The notes beneath the pieces are model-generated. The model did not search any database. It was not told the origin of the DNA and saw nothing but the letters and a program-made list of their open reading frames with translations. This document shows positions 28,423 to 38,469 of a stretch of DNA of 64,000 nucleotides, in pieces; the stretch's first letter is position 1; every line of letters starts with the position of its first letter. Where the stretch lies: positions 2,596,001-2,660,000 of the forward strand of contig CP087965.1 of the NCBI GenBank assembly GCA_024703855.1, written 5' to 3'. Origin of the DNA: Polaromonas sp. P2-4 (GTDB taxonomy: Bacteria; Pseudomonadota; Gammaproteobacteria; Burkholderiales; Burkholderiaceae_C). Made by a program: the position numbers and the translations under genes.

Positions 28423-29128
28423 CGCCATGGACGACGCTGGCCTGCTGATTGCAGAACTCCTGTCACGCAAATACCTGCCCCGCACCCATGTGCGCGTCAG
28501 GCGGGCCCTGTCGGATGCCGAGCTGTTCGGGCAGGTGGAGCAACGCCTGGCTCAGGTCGGGCTGCGCTGGGTCGACAACATCTATGCCGACTATGTCTGC
28601 CTGGCGCTGCTGCCCGCCGCCCAGGGCAGCGTGCTGGGCGAAGCCGGCCTGAACGGCAACAACAACCTGGAGCTGCCGCGCGATGCCATTGCGCTGCTGG
28701 TCGTGGTGTGGGCGCTCATCGTGCTGCCCAAACGCGAGCGGCAAACCAGCCGCGTCGAAGCCGAAGCGCCGCAAAACGACATGTTTGCCGGCAGCAAGCC
28801 GCTGCCGCCGTCACGCAGCGTCAGCCCGGTGCTGTCGTACAAGACCCTGCTGGAAGACTACGGCAACCAGCTCGGCAAGAAAACCCGGCTGGACACCAAC
28901 CTCAAGCTGCTAGAGCGCCACGGCTTCATCCTGCGCAAGCAGGACGACATCGCCGAAGGCCCGCTGCTCGACGTGTTGCTGAACTATGACGTGCTGGCGC
29001 CCCGCATTTTGAATGGCGCGCTGGCCGATGTGCTGGCGCGCGAGCAAGCCCAGCAGGCCCAACCTACCCTCAGCGACGAAATGCCGTCGCCACTACCTCC
29101 TGCCCATGTTTCATCTCCAGAGTCTTGA
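28415..29128 (+). CDS. JetB/MksE-like subunit (DUF4194-type position)
   Basis: A 237-residue intact protein starting MNDAMDDAGLLIAELLSRKY. It has winged-helix-like segments: residues 1-60 (YLPRTHVRVRRALSDAELFG), a hydrophobic helix (DAIALLVVVWALIVLPKRER) and a second winged helix (YKTLLEDYGNQLGKKTRLDT, LKLLERHGFILRKQDDIAEG). This is the pattern of KITE subunits (MksE/JetB) that bind the kleisin in SMC complexes. Overlaps of 8 bp upstream and 23 bp downstream indicate tight translational coupling. Confidence 0.65.
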   Translation: MNDAMDDAGLLIAELLSRKYLPRTHVRVRRALSDAELFGQVEQRLAQVGLRWVDNIYADYVCLALLPAAQGSVLGEAGLNGNNNLELPRDAIALLVVVWALIVLPKRERQTSRVEAEAPQNDMFAGSKPLPPSRSVSPVLSYKTLLEDYGNQLGKKTRLDTNLKLLERHGFILRKQDDIAEGPLLDVLLNYDVLAPRILNGALADVLAREQAQQAQPTLSDEMPSPLPPAHVSSPES

Positions 29129-31952
29129 ACTCGTCCATTGGGACTACTGCCAGCGCGTCAGCCTGCCGCTGGACGCTTCCATCATCACCATCGCCGGGCC
29201 CAACGGCTCCGGCAAGACCACACTGCTGGACGCCATGCGCACCCTGCTGGGCCTCAAATGCTCGCAGCCCCGCGACTACAAGACCTACGCCCGTCACGCC
29301 GGGGCCAACGTGGCCTGGCTGCGCGCCGTGGTGGACAACAGCCCCCAGACGCGCCAGACCTCCAGCCGGCCCTTTGCCAAGCGCCTGCTCTACAGCGACC
29401 AAGTCACGCTAGCCTGCCGCATAGACCGCAACGGCGGCGACTGGCAGCGCCGCTATGTGGTACTGCCAGGCGACGTCAGCATAGAAACGCTGTCCGAAAC
29501 GCCCGACAAGGATTTGGGCCTGATGGGCATAGAAGCCTGGAACCGGCTGCTGTCGGCGGCTGGCCTGTCGCCGGCCATCGCCAAGGTGCTGTCGCTGGAG
29601 CAGGGACAGACCGACCGCCTCTGCAGAATACAGCCCGCGCGAGCTGCTGCGGCTGGTGTTCGACGTGTTCGGCGACCAGGAGGTGCTGAACGCCTACGAC
29701 ACGGCGCGGGAACACCAGCAGCAACTGACGCGCGAAATGCTGCAGGCCGAAAAAGAACTGGATCACAGCAAGGCGCAACTGGCCGAACTGCAAAACAAGG
29801 TCACCAGCTACCAGAGCTGGCAGCACAAGGTGCAGGAGCGCGAACGTCTGGCCACCGAAGTGCTGCCCGTGCTGGAGTGGCACGGCCTGCGGCAAAAATT
29901 GACCGAGCGCAGCCGCGAGCACCGCCGCCAGCGCCAGCACAGTGCCCAGGCCAAAGCCGAGCGCGCGCAGAAGAACGCCGAGCTGCTCACCTTGCTGGAG
30001 GCGCGCAGCCGCGCCGAAGCCGAAGAAGCCCACCTGCTGCAAGAGCGCGACGGCGCCGCCATACAGCGCGACACCACCCGCGATTGCGAGCGCCCGCTGG
30101 AAGACCTGACCAAGCGCGAAGCCGAGCTGTTGGCCCTGGTTGACAAGGAAAGCGATGCGGAAGCCCTGAGCCGCCACCTTCAGACGCTGCAGGAGCAAGA
30201 GCAAGCACTGAACGAGCGGCACAGTGATTTGCTACAAAAAAGAAACGCCTCACGCAGGCTTTATTGGGGCTGGATGGCCAAAGGCTCCGCCCCATCCAGA
30301 AGACGCACGGCGCTTGCGCCAGCGCCTGCAGGCGCAAAACATTGGCCACCGCTTTCTGGCCGAGGTGTTAGAGGTAAAGGACGAACACTGGCGCGCCGCC
30401 ATCGAGGGCGTGCTGCGCCCCCTGCGCTGGATGGTGCTGCTGGACAAGGCCACCGACCTGGCCCAGGCCGATACCCTCGCCTCTGCCGAGCGTTACCGCC
30501 ACTACACCGTCGGCCCCGGCGAGGCTGTGCCTGCTGCCGAGCCCACGTCCCTGCTGGCGCATATCCGCTTCGACGCCAAGCTGCCGCGCTGGCTCATCCA
30601 GCAGTTGCAAAACCTGCGCTGCGTGGACAGCCCGGCCGAAGGGCGGCAGACCTCGGGGAGTTGGATCACGCCGCAGGCCTATAACTTCGACGGACGGGGT
30701 GCGCGTTCGGTGTGGGTGGACGCGCGCGACCACCAGTTTGGCGCCGCCGCCCTGCAAGCCCAACGCGACGCCCTGGAGCGCGACCTGCGCCGCCTCGAGG
30801 ATGACCTGGGCCCCTGCAACCCAGGCCTTGCTGGCCATCAAGCGCCAGATAGAAGACTGCAAGCAAGCCCTGGCCGGCCACAGCGCCGCCCAAGAGCTGG
30901 CGCGGCGCAGCGACGAATTTGCCGCGGCGCGCCAAGCCCTGCCGGGTGCCAAGCAGGCGCGCATTGCTGCCGCCATGCGTTGGCAAAAACTCGATGCGGC
31001 CTATGGCGAGGCCAAAGGCCAACACCAAAGCGCTGCGTCTGAATACGGAAACAAAGAAGCCACGTTGCGTCAGCGCTTTGCCGAGGCCGACCGCCTGGCC
31101 GCCGACCTGGTACAGCGGCGCAAGCAGCTCACGGCCGACATCGACGTATCGCAACACCGCCGCCGCCAGATCCCCGTTGCTTGGCGCACGCCAACGGTCT
31201 TGCAGGCACTGATCGCCAAATACCGGGATGACACGACGGCCAGACTCTGGTTGGTGGATGTAGAAAAAGAGCTTGGCTTTGATACTTGGGGAAAAGACCG
31301 CACCGTCGAAGAGCGCTATCGGCGCATGGAGGCCGCGGTGCGCGACCAGGGCTTCAGCCTGGACGATCACCAGGTCAAGAATGCGCAGGCCGGCAGCGCG
31401 GTCTTCAACGCCCGCGAAAGTTATATCGAAGTGCTGCGCAGCACCGTGCGCCGCTACCGCAAGAACATCCAGGAGCTGGGCAGCCTGGCCGGCGTGGACG
31501 TGGCGGCCGATTTGCCGGCCCTCGAAAACGACGACACCGTGCTGACCCAGGCTGGCCTGAAAGTGAACTTCAACTTCGACGGCAAGGGCAGCATAGGCCT
31601 GAACGACGGCGAAGCCTCGGGTGGGCAGCAGGTCATCAAGTCGCTGATCTTGCTGGTGGGCCTGCTCAAGGACGAGGACAACGCCTCGGGCGGCTTCGTC
31701 TTCATCGACGAGCCCTTTGCCCACCTCGATGTGCGCAACATCCAGCTGGTCGGCCACTTCCTGCGCTCCACCCAGGCGCAGTATGTGCTGACCACGCCCA
31801 TTACCCACAACCTGGAAGTGTTTGAACCGGCCGAGATCACGCTGGTCACCAGCAAAAAACCACGCGACCAGCGCTGGGCCCCGCCTATCGCGGTCGCCAA
31901 ACGGCGCGGCCTGCCGCAGGCGAGCGCAGCCCGAACGGGAACTGGCGGCTGA
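29106..31952 (+). CDS. JetC/MksB-like SMC ATPase (frameshifted)
   Basis: About 945 residues. Walker A GPNGSGKTTLLDAMRTLLG at residues 33-50; long heptad-rich coiled coils (REMLQAEKELDHSKAQLAEL onward); a central hinge-like globular part (FLAEVLEVKDEHWRAAIEGV); a returning coiled coil; and C-terminally the ABC signature NDGEASGGQQVIKSLILLV (about 31602), Walker B GGFVFIDEPFAHLD and switch TTPITHN. Frame changes lie near 29630, 30290 and 30815. A degenerate family A repeat (30225-30275) sits between the first coiled coil and the hinge-like part. It should act as the ATP-driven DNA loop-extruding core. Confidence 0.8.
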
Positions 31953-31959
31953 GGCAACA

Positions 31960-33129
31960 ATGATCGAAACGGTGGCCAGCGGCAAAAACCGCCGCACGCG
32001 GCAGTCCACCGAGGCCTTTGCCGGCTTGCCGCGACTCAGCGAGGCCCAGCGCGCGGTGCTGCTGTGCTGGCTCAAGTCCGATGCGCAGGAGCGCAGCTGG
32101 CAGGTTCTTCTGGACGCCGCGGGCGTCGACCACCTGGACGCGGCCGACAGCTTGCTGCAGGCCTTGTTGAACGCCGGCGCCCTGGCCCTGAAGGAAGAAT
32201 TTCGCCACGCTCACTGGCAGCCCTGGCGCGTGGTCTGGCGCGACCTCTCGGCGCTGCAGCGCGCTGCCGGGCTGGTGGCGGCGCCGGAACGCGAGGCGGC
32301 CCACCAGGATCTGCTTGAAGGGCTGGGCCGGCTCGCGCAGACCCATCCCGAGCTGTCCGCCGCCGTGCACAACTGCCTGGGCGCCTCGCTGGCCAAAACC
32401 ACGCTGCAGGCGCGCGCCGAGCTGTTGCGGGCCCTGGCCCAATGGCGCGACGAGCAGCGTGACGGCCTGCGCCGGGACTTTGCGCTGGCCGCACGCGACC
32501 ACACCAAGGCCATCACGACCGCCGAATGGGACTGGCTGGACGCGCAGCTGCCGCTCGAAGCGCTGGGCATCGCCCGCTTTGAGCCCCTGCTGTGGCTGGG
32601 CGGCGCACTCTCGCTGCGTCAGCAGGACTTGCAGATGGACCTGCGCAGCATGGTCTTTTGCGGTCTGCCCAGCAAACAGTTTGCCGCACCCCTGTCTGTC
32701 ACGGCTGGCCCGCGCGACTACTGGCTGATTGAAAACCGGGCCAGCTTCGAGCGCCAGGCCCGCCAGCTGGAAGCGGGCGTCTGCCTGATCTGGCTGCCGG
32801 GCCGGCCGGGCCGCGACTGGCAGGCGGCGGTGGCCTGGCTGATCGCGCAAGCCCCGGCGCCTGGCCGCATCAGCTGCGACCCCGATCCCGCCGGCATCCA
32901 GATTGCCCTGAGCGCCGGCCAACTCTGGGAACAGGCCGGCCTGCCCTGGCGCAGCGCCCATATGGCGTCGGCCAGCTGGAAAGACGGCAAGACGCAGGCC
33001 CTGAACGACTATGACCGGCGGGTGCTGGCGGAACTGCAAGCCCAGCCCGGCCTGCCCGCTGAGCTGCAGGAACTGCGCGATTACCTGCTCGCCACCGGCC
33101 ACAAGGCGGAACAGGAGGGCTGGCTTTGA
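31960..33129 (+). CDS. JetD/MksG-like TOPRIM nuclease subunit
   Basis: 389 residues, intact, start ATG 31960, eight bases after the jetC-like stop. The N-terminal two-thirds are helical. The C-terminal third is a TOPRIM fold: YWLIENRASFERQ (catalytic Glu near 256), GRISCDPDPAGIQIALSAGQ (the D-x-D-x-x-G metal site near 306) and a KAEQEGWL tail. This is the design of the Wadjet nuclease JetD, which cuts plasmids trapped by the SMC motor. Both metal-binding motifs are preserved. Confidence 0.75.
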   Translation: MIETVASGKNRRTRQSTEAFAGLPRLSEAQRAVLLCWLKSDAQERSWQVLLDAAGVDHLDAADSLLQALLNAGALALKEEFRHAHWQPWRVVWRDLSALQRAAGLVAAPEREAAHQDLLEGLGRLAQTHPELSAAVHNCLGASLAKTTLQARAELLRALAQWRDEQRDGLRRDFALAARDHTKAITTAEWDWLDAQLPLEALGIARFEPLLWLGGALSLRQQDLQMDLRSMVFCGLPSKQFAAPLSVTAGPRDYWLIENRASFERQARQLEAGVCLIWLPGRPGRDWQAAVAWLIAQAPAPGRISCDPDPAGIQIALSAGQLWEQAGLPWRSAHMASASWKDGKTQALNDYDRRVLAELQAQPGLPAELQELRDYLLATGHKAEQEGWL

Positions 33130-33159
33130 CGTCGCCCCTTACTCCATTTCACGCCGCTT

Positions 33160-33216
33160 ACTCCATTTTTGATAGCTGTCTGTGCCCGACTCACAAGGAC
33201 TACAGGCATTTTTGAT
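33160..33216 (+). repeat. Dispersed ~55-bp repeat copy (family A, partial)
   Basis: TTTTTGATAGCTGTCTGTGC then CCGACTC...GGACTACAGGCATTTTT. The left half of the GCTAT dyad is lost but the rest follows the family plan. It lies between the jetD-like gene and the MFS gene. Confidence 0.5.
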
Positions 33217-33273
33217 GCGAACAAATCGCCACACCCACCCCGAAGGGCGGTGGCGCTCTATACACTCTGCCCC

Positions 33274-34619
33274 ATGAACCGCAACCTCTGGCTGCTGGCC
33301 GTCTGCCAGGGCCTGTTTCTCACCAACAACGTCACCTTTATCGCCATCAATGGCCTGGTGGGTCTGAACCTGGCGCCGCTGGGCTGGATGGCCACCTTGC
33401 CCGTCATGGGCTATGTGGTGGGCGGCGCGCTGTCGACCGGACTGGTGGCGCGCACGCAAAGCCGCTTTGGCCGCAAAACCTCATTCCAGCTCGGGCTGGC
33501 GGTGGCTTTCGCATCGGCGCTGCTGTGCTGCTATGCGGCCTACAGCAAAAACTTCTGGCTGCTGGTGGCGGCAACCGTGGTGGCGGGTTATTACAACGCC
33601 AATGCGCAGTTGTACCGCTTTGCGGCCGCAGAGCTGGCCGTACCGGCTTTTCGTGAAAAAGCCATTTCACTGGTGATGGCCGGTGGCCTGATTGGCGCAG
33701 TGGCCGGGCCGAATCTGGCGACCTACACGCGCAGCCTGACCGCAGTGCCGTTTGCCGGGGCCTACCTGGCGCTGGCCGGCGTGGCGCTGCTGGCCATGGG
33801 GCTGCTCGCCTTCGTGCAATTTCCGCCGGCCGAATCCGGCGGTGGCCACGGCCGCCGCGCCGGGCCGCCCCAAGCAAGGCCAGCCCCCGAGGGGCTGGAG
33901 CCTGCGGCTCCAAACCTGCTTGAGCAGGTTTGGACAGGCGACAGAGGCGAAGCATCTGGCGAGCCGCGGCCTGCAAGGCCTCGCGAAGTACACGAAGTGA
34001 CGAGCGTGGGGGCGCATGAAGGCCGGCCGCTGGGAGAGATCATGCGCCAACCGGTCTTTATCGTGGCGGCGGCGGCGGGCGCGCTGGGCTTTGGCGTGAT
34101 GAACCTGCTGATGGCGGCCACGCCGATTGCCATGCAGATCTGCGGCCTGCCGTTTTCCGATGTGGCGCTGGTGCTGGAATGGCATGTGATCGGCATGTTT
34201 GCGCCGGGCTTTTTTACCGGCCACCTGATCAAGCGCTTCGGCACGCTGCCCATCATGGCCGCGGGTCTGGCGCTCAATGTGCTGTGCGTCGTGATTGCGC
34301 TGTCGGGTGTTGATTTCAAACAGTTTTTGGTGGCGCTGTTTTTGCTCGGGCTGGGCTGGAACTTCCTCTTCACCGGCAGCACCACGCTGGCGCTGACCAC
34401 TTACCGCCCCGAAGAAAAGACAAAGCCCAGGGTGCACTCAATTTTTGCGTGTTTGCGGTGCTGGCCTTGTCTTCGCTGGCCTCTGGTGTGCTGGTCACCA
34501 CCCAGGGCTGGGCGCTGCTCAATCTGGGCTCCCTGCTGCCGCTGGGCCTGACCGGGCTGGCGCTGGGCTGGCTGGCTTTGACGCAACGCAGGCCCAAAAT
34601 AGCTGAGTCGGTTTTGTAG
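33274..34619 (+). CDS. MFS transporter with in-frame repeat insertion (frameshifted near C-terminus)
   Basis: About 448 residues, 12 membrane segments, start ATG 33274 (MNRNLWLLAVCQGLFLTNN). YVVGGALSTGLVARTQSRFG holds the A-motif loop after segment 2. Between segments 6 and 7, in the cytoplasmic central loop, 33855-34018 is a family B repeat read through in frame as about 55 residues rich in Pro, Gly and Arg (GRRAGPPQARPAPEGLEPAA). After EEKTK near 34422 a missing G shifts the frame; restored, it continues AQGALNFCVFAVLALSSLAS and ends at 34619. The substrate is not evident; the sequence is of the general drug/metabolite MFS type. Confidence 0.85.
33855..34018 (+). repeat. Interspersed repeat (family B) inside MFS gene
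   Basis: Modules GCCGGGCCGCCCCAAGCAAG, CCCCCGAGGGGCTGGAGCC, AACCTGCTTGAGCAGGTT (palindrome), GGCCTGCAAGGCC and GAAGTGACGAGCGTGGGGGC. Shared with 20781-20874 and 51738-51893. Here it keeps the reading frame open. Confidence 0.75.
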
Positions 34620-34649
34620 TTTTCTGTTTTTCCATTTTGGGAGCATGTC

Positions 34650-35138
34650 ATGGGTTTACTTGATTCGGTGTTGGGTGCAGTGATGAACGGGCAAGGCGGA
34701 CAGCAGTCGCAAAACGGTACCAACGCGGCCGGCGGTTTGGGCGGGCTTGGCGGCTTGATCGGCCTGGTGGCCAGCAACCCCCAGTTGCTGCAAGCCATTA
34801 CCGGCATGTTGAGCAACGACGGCGCGCAGGGTGGTCTGGGCGGCCTGGTCGCCAAGTTTCAGCAGGCCGGCCTGGGCGACGTGATTGGCTCCTGGGTGGG
34901 CAGCGGGCAAAACCAGGCCATCTCGGGCGAACAACTCAGCAATGTGTTGGGCTCGGACGCGCTAGCCGGTCTGGCCGGAAAACTGGGCGTGAGCCCGGAC
35001 GACGCAGCAGGCCAGTTGTCCAGCATCCTCCCCGGCCTGATTGACCAGCTCACCCCGCAAGGCCAGGCCCCCGAAGGCGGCTTGGGCAACGCGGGCGACC
35101 TGATGGGCATGCTGGGCGGACTGCTGCAAAACCGCTGA
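34650..35138 (+). CDS. YidB/DUF937 family protein
   Basis: 162 residues, start ATG 34650 with GGGAG. The opening MGLLDSVLGAVMNGQGGQQS and a Gly/Leu-rich region (GGLGGLGGLIGLVASNPQLL), then GLGDVIGSWVGSGQNQAISG and LAGKLGVSPDDAAGQLSSIL are classic for the YidB family. The first ~70 residues are low-complexity. Function unknown. It stands alone between the MFS gene and the convergent LysR gene. Confidence 0.9.
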   Translation: MGLLDSVLGAVMNGQGGQQSQNGTNAAGGLGGLGGLIGLVASNPQLLQAITGMLSNDGAQGGLGGLVAKFQQAGLGDVIGSWVGSGQNQAISGEQLSNVLGSDALAGLAGKLGVSPDDAAGQLSSILPGLIDQLTPQGQAPEGGLGNAGDLMGMLGGLLQNR

Positions 35139-35177
35139 GCGGCCAGCGGCGAGTCGCGCCAGCGATTTGCCACGAGC

Positions 35178-36082
35178 TCAGGCGCCGTGGGTGCGCCGGG
35201 AAAAGTCACAGGTTTCAACGGCTAACAGCACAATCCGCTCCATCGCGGGGCTGAAGTTATCGCTGTGATACACCGCGCTGTACACCATCGGAGGCGGCAT
35301 CGGGTCGCTGCGTACGATACGCAGCAAACCCTTTTCAATGTCTGTTCGAACAAAGTCCAGTGCCAGCTGGCTGATGCCAAAGCCGCTGATCGTCAGTTCC
35401 TTGAGAACGGTGGTGCTGTTTGTGGCAAACACCTTGTTGAACCTGAATCCGTGTTGTGCCAGCCAGGCCTCATAGAACTTGTTTTTCGCGGCACCCGTCG
35501 ATTGTTCCAATACGGGGTAGTTCGCAAACTCCTCGGGTTTGAGGGCCCGTTTGGGAATCTTGAGGCTGGGACTTGCCATCCACAAGTCTTCGACCTGCGC
35601 CACTTTGACGCAGGTGTATTGCTTGCCCCAATAGATCCCCGGCATGATGGCCAGGTCGATCTTGTTGGACTCCAGCGCCTGGAACAGATTCAGCCCGGCA
35701 TCGACTACCGGCTCCAGCATGAGACCGGGATGCTGCATTTGCAGACGCTTGATAAAACCCGTCAGCCAGGTCAACGCAATCAGCTCCGTCACGCCGATGC
35801 GAAAGGTGCCCCGGAGTGTCTGGTTGACGCCCACTTCGGTTTCAATGCGCAGCCTCAACCGAAGCGTCTCCTCGGCCAGTGGCAACAAGCGGCGCCCCAC
35901 CTGGGTGACCTCAAGTCCTTTGGGCTGCCGATGCAGGACCGGTACGCCGATGGCATCCTCCAGCTCCGCCACACGCTTGGAGATGGCCGACTGCGTGGTG
36001 TGAAGCCGTCCGGCTGCAGCGCTGAAACTCTGGAGCTTGGCGCTGAAGAAAAAGCCTCAAGCTGTTTGAAGGTCAGGTTCAT
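35178..36082 (-). CDS. LysR-type transcriptional regulator (frameshifted near N-terminus)
   Basis: About 300 residues from ATG 36082 (MNLTFKQLEAF). A T-run near 36048 shifts the frame; one extra base gives FFSAKLQSFSAAAGRLHTTQ and SAISKRVAELEDAIGVPVLH, the helix-turn-helix. The effector domain follows (LRGTFRIGVTELIALTWLTG, then EPVVDAGLNLFQALESNKID). It is divergent from the aminotransferase-TctC-RraA set, which it probably regulates. Effector likely a small organic acid or amino acid, by context only. Confidence 0.88.
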
Positions 36083-36214
36083 TCCACATCACTGTAGCGC
36101 AGGTGGAGTCGGCAGGAATAAATGGAATACCTGGCTGCGCGGATTTCTCGCTTGGCGGTTTTCAGCGCATGCCGGAAACTTGGTCGCACAAGCAACAGGC
36201 AAAACCCCTCTTCA

Positions 36215-37471
36215 ATGATTCAACTAGCACCCAGACTTCACCGCATCAAACCATCGCCAAGCTCCATGGCGGGCCAGCGGGCCCGGGAACTGCGGGCACA
36301 GGGGCGCGACATCGTGGGCCTGACGGCCGGCGAACCGGATTTCGAAACACCGTCGCACATCAAGGAAGCCGCCAACCGTGCCATGGCGGCAGGCCAGACC
36401 CGCTACACCGATGTGGGCGGTACACCCGAGTTGAGGGAGGCCGTGTCGTACAAGTTCAGGAAAGAAAACGGCCTTGACTACGGTGTGAATGAGGTCATTG
36501 TCGGCACCGGTGCCAAGCAGGTCATCTTCAACGCGCTGATGTGCACGTTGGATTCTGGCGACGAGGTGATCGTGCCGGCGCCCTACTGGGTGTCTTATCC
36601 CGACATCACGCTGCTGGCGGACGGTGTGCCGGTCTATGTCGACTGCCCCGCGGACCAGGGATTCAAGCTGCAACCGGCAGACCTTGAGCGCGCCATCACG
36701 CCCAGAACCCGCTGGCTGATCCTCAACTCGCCCAACAACCCCAGCGGCGCCAGCTACACCCGGGCAGAACTCGGTGCACTGGCAGACGTGCTGAAACGGC
36801 ATCCCCATGTCTGGGTGATGACCGATGACATCTACGAACATCTGCTGTACGACGGTCGCGAGTTCGTCACCATGGCGCAAGTCGCGCCCGAGTTGAAAGA
36901 CCGCACCCTGACCATCAACGGCGTCTCCAAGGCCTATGCGATGACCGGCTGGCGAATTGGTTATGGCGGCGCTCCCGCGGCCCTGATCAAGGCCATGGTG
37001 AAACTGCAATCACAAAGCACCTCCGGTGCCAGCTCTATCGGCCAGGCCGCAGCGGTCGCCGCCCTGACCGGCCCGCAGGATTTCATAGCCAGGAACAGGC
37101 AGATTTTTCAGGAACGCCGCGATGCCGTCGTGTCTGCACTGGGTGCCATTGACGGTATCCGCTGCCACGCCCCCGAGGGCGCTTTCTATGTGTTTGCCTC
37201 GTGCAGCGCCCTGCTGGGTTCACGCACGCCCAGCGGTTCACTGATCCAGTCCAGCGACGACTGGATCATGCACTTGCTGGACTCCCAAAACCTGGCAGCC
37301 CTGCAAGGCAGCGCCTATGGTGTTGCCTCGCATTTCCGGTTGTCATTTGCCGCCAGTACGGAGCACCTTCTTGAGGGCTGCCGCCGCATCATGCGCTGGC
37401 CCGCGCACAACTCAGCCACTGACCCGATGTTTTCAGCGCCCGGCCCTCTTTTCCTGCCACTCTTTCTTTAA
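36215..37471 (+). CDS. Class I/II PLP-dependent aminotransferase (aspartate aminotransferase-like)
   Basis: Start ATG 36215 (MIQLAPRLHRIKPSPSS). Motifs: VGLTAGEPDFETPSHIKEAA, GGTPELREAVSYKF, PYWVSYPDI, LNSPNNPSGASYTRAELGAL, MTDDIYEHLLYDG, and the PLP-lysine segment TINGVSKAYAMTGWRIGYGG. This is the I-gamma AspAT/prephenate aminotransferase type. The last ~25 residues after GCRRIM look foreign; a one-base change near 37391 would instead end ALARAQLSH at 37422, so the true C-terminus is probably there. It leads a likely operon with TctC and RraA-like genes under the divergent LysR. Confidence 0.9.
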   Translation: MIQLAPRLHRIKPSPSSMAGQRARELRAQGRDIVGLTAGEPDFETPSHIKEAANRAMAAGQTRYTDVGGTPELREAVSYKFRKENGLDYGVNEVIVGTGAKQVIFNALMCTLDSGDEVIVPAPYWVSYPDITLLADGVPVYVDCPADQGFKLQPADLERAITPRTRWLILNSPNNPSGASYTRAELGALADVLKRHPHVWVMTDDIYEHLLYDGREFVTMAQVAPELKDRTLTINGVSKAYAMTGWRIGYGGAPAALIKAMVKLQSQSTSGASSIGQAAAVAALTGPQDFIARNRQIFQERRDAVVSALGAIDGIRCHAPEGAFYVFASCSALLGSRTPSGSLIQSSDDWIMHLLDSQNLAALQGSAYGVASHFRLSFAASTEHLLEGCRRIMRWPAHNSATDPMFSAPGPLFLPLFL

Positions 37472-37482
37472 CGGACATCCCC

Positions 37483-38467
37483 ATGAACCTACATGTACTC
37501 CTGAAGTTGCTGCCCCTGTTGACAGCAGTTGCGTCGCTGGCCAGCACCGGCGCCCTGGCTGCGGACCCGTTTCCCACCAAACCGGTCCGCATCCTTGTCG
37601 GCTTTTCACCCGGCGGCTCCAACGACATCGTGGCCCGTTTGATTGCCCCCAAGCTGTCGGAAGCGCTGGGCCAGCAGGTGCTCATCGACAACAAACCCGG
37701 CGCGGGCGGCAACATCGCCGCATCCACCATGCTGAGCGCTCCCGCCGATGGTCATACGCTCATGATGTGCACGACCGGCACCCTCTCGATCCAGCCTCAT
37801 CTGGTGAAAACCACGCCATTCAATCCGGAAACCGACATTCTTCCTGTCACCCAGATCGCCAACGCGCCCTATCTTTTGCTCGTGAACGCCGCGCTGCCGG
37901 TCAAAACCACGAATGAGTTGATCGCCTATGCCAAGGCCAAGCCGGGTGTCGTCAACTTCGCATCGTCCGGCAACGGCACCGGTGGCCATCTTGCGGGTGA
38001 AATGCTGAAGTCGCGTGCCAACATCGATATCGTCCACGTGGCCTACAAAGGCACGGGCCAGGCCATGACCGATCTGTTGGGCGGCCAGGTCTCCATGATC
38101 TTCGACCAGCCGGTGAGCTCAATGCAGTACGCCAAGTCCGGCAAGTTGCGCATCCTTGCCGTGGCCAGCCCGCGCCGGCTGCCGGCCCTGCCCGACGTCC
38201 CCACTGTGACCGAGTCAGGGATTGCCGGATTTGACCCTGTCACCTGGACCGGGCTTTGCGCCCCCAAGGGCACGCCCCCGGCGGCGATAGAGCGCGTACA
38301 ACGTGAGCTTGCCAAAGTGTTGGCGATGCCTGAAATTTCGCAGCGTTTGATTCAGGACGGCCTGGAGCCGGTCGGCAGCACGCCGGAAAAGTTTCATCGA
38401 ATTCCTGGTCGCCGACAAGCGCAAGTGGGGCAGCGTGATCAAAGAGTCCAACATCAAGGCGGACTGA
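37483..38467 (+). CDS. Bug/TctC family periplasmic solute-binding protein (frameshifted near C-terminus)
   Basis: About 327 residues with a signal peptide (LLTAVASLASTGALAADP). Typical Bug motifs: FPTKPVRILVGFSPGGSNDI, GQQVLIDNKPGAGGNIAAST, VAYKGTGQAMTDLLGGQVSM and PDVPTVTESGIAGFD. A missing base near 38395 (EKFHRIPG) should read EFLVADKRKWGSVIKES and end at 38467; uncorrected, the frame runs into the next gene. The family binds carboxylates, amino acids or aromatic acids, often with tripartite TctAB permeases, which are absent here. Confidence 0.92.
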
Positions 38468-38469
38468 GC

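Noticed and set aside
31885..33102. A 405-codon open frame opposite the TOPRIM nuclease gene
   Set aside because: The plus-strand frame carries the conserved TOPRIM motifs and matches the operon direction.
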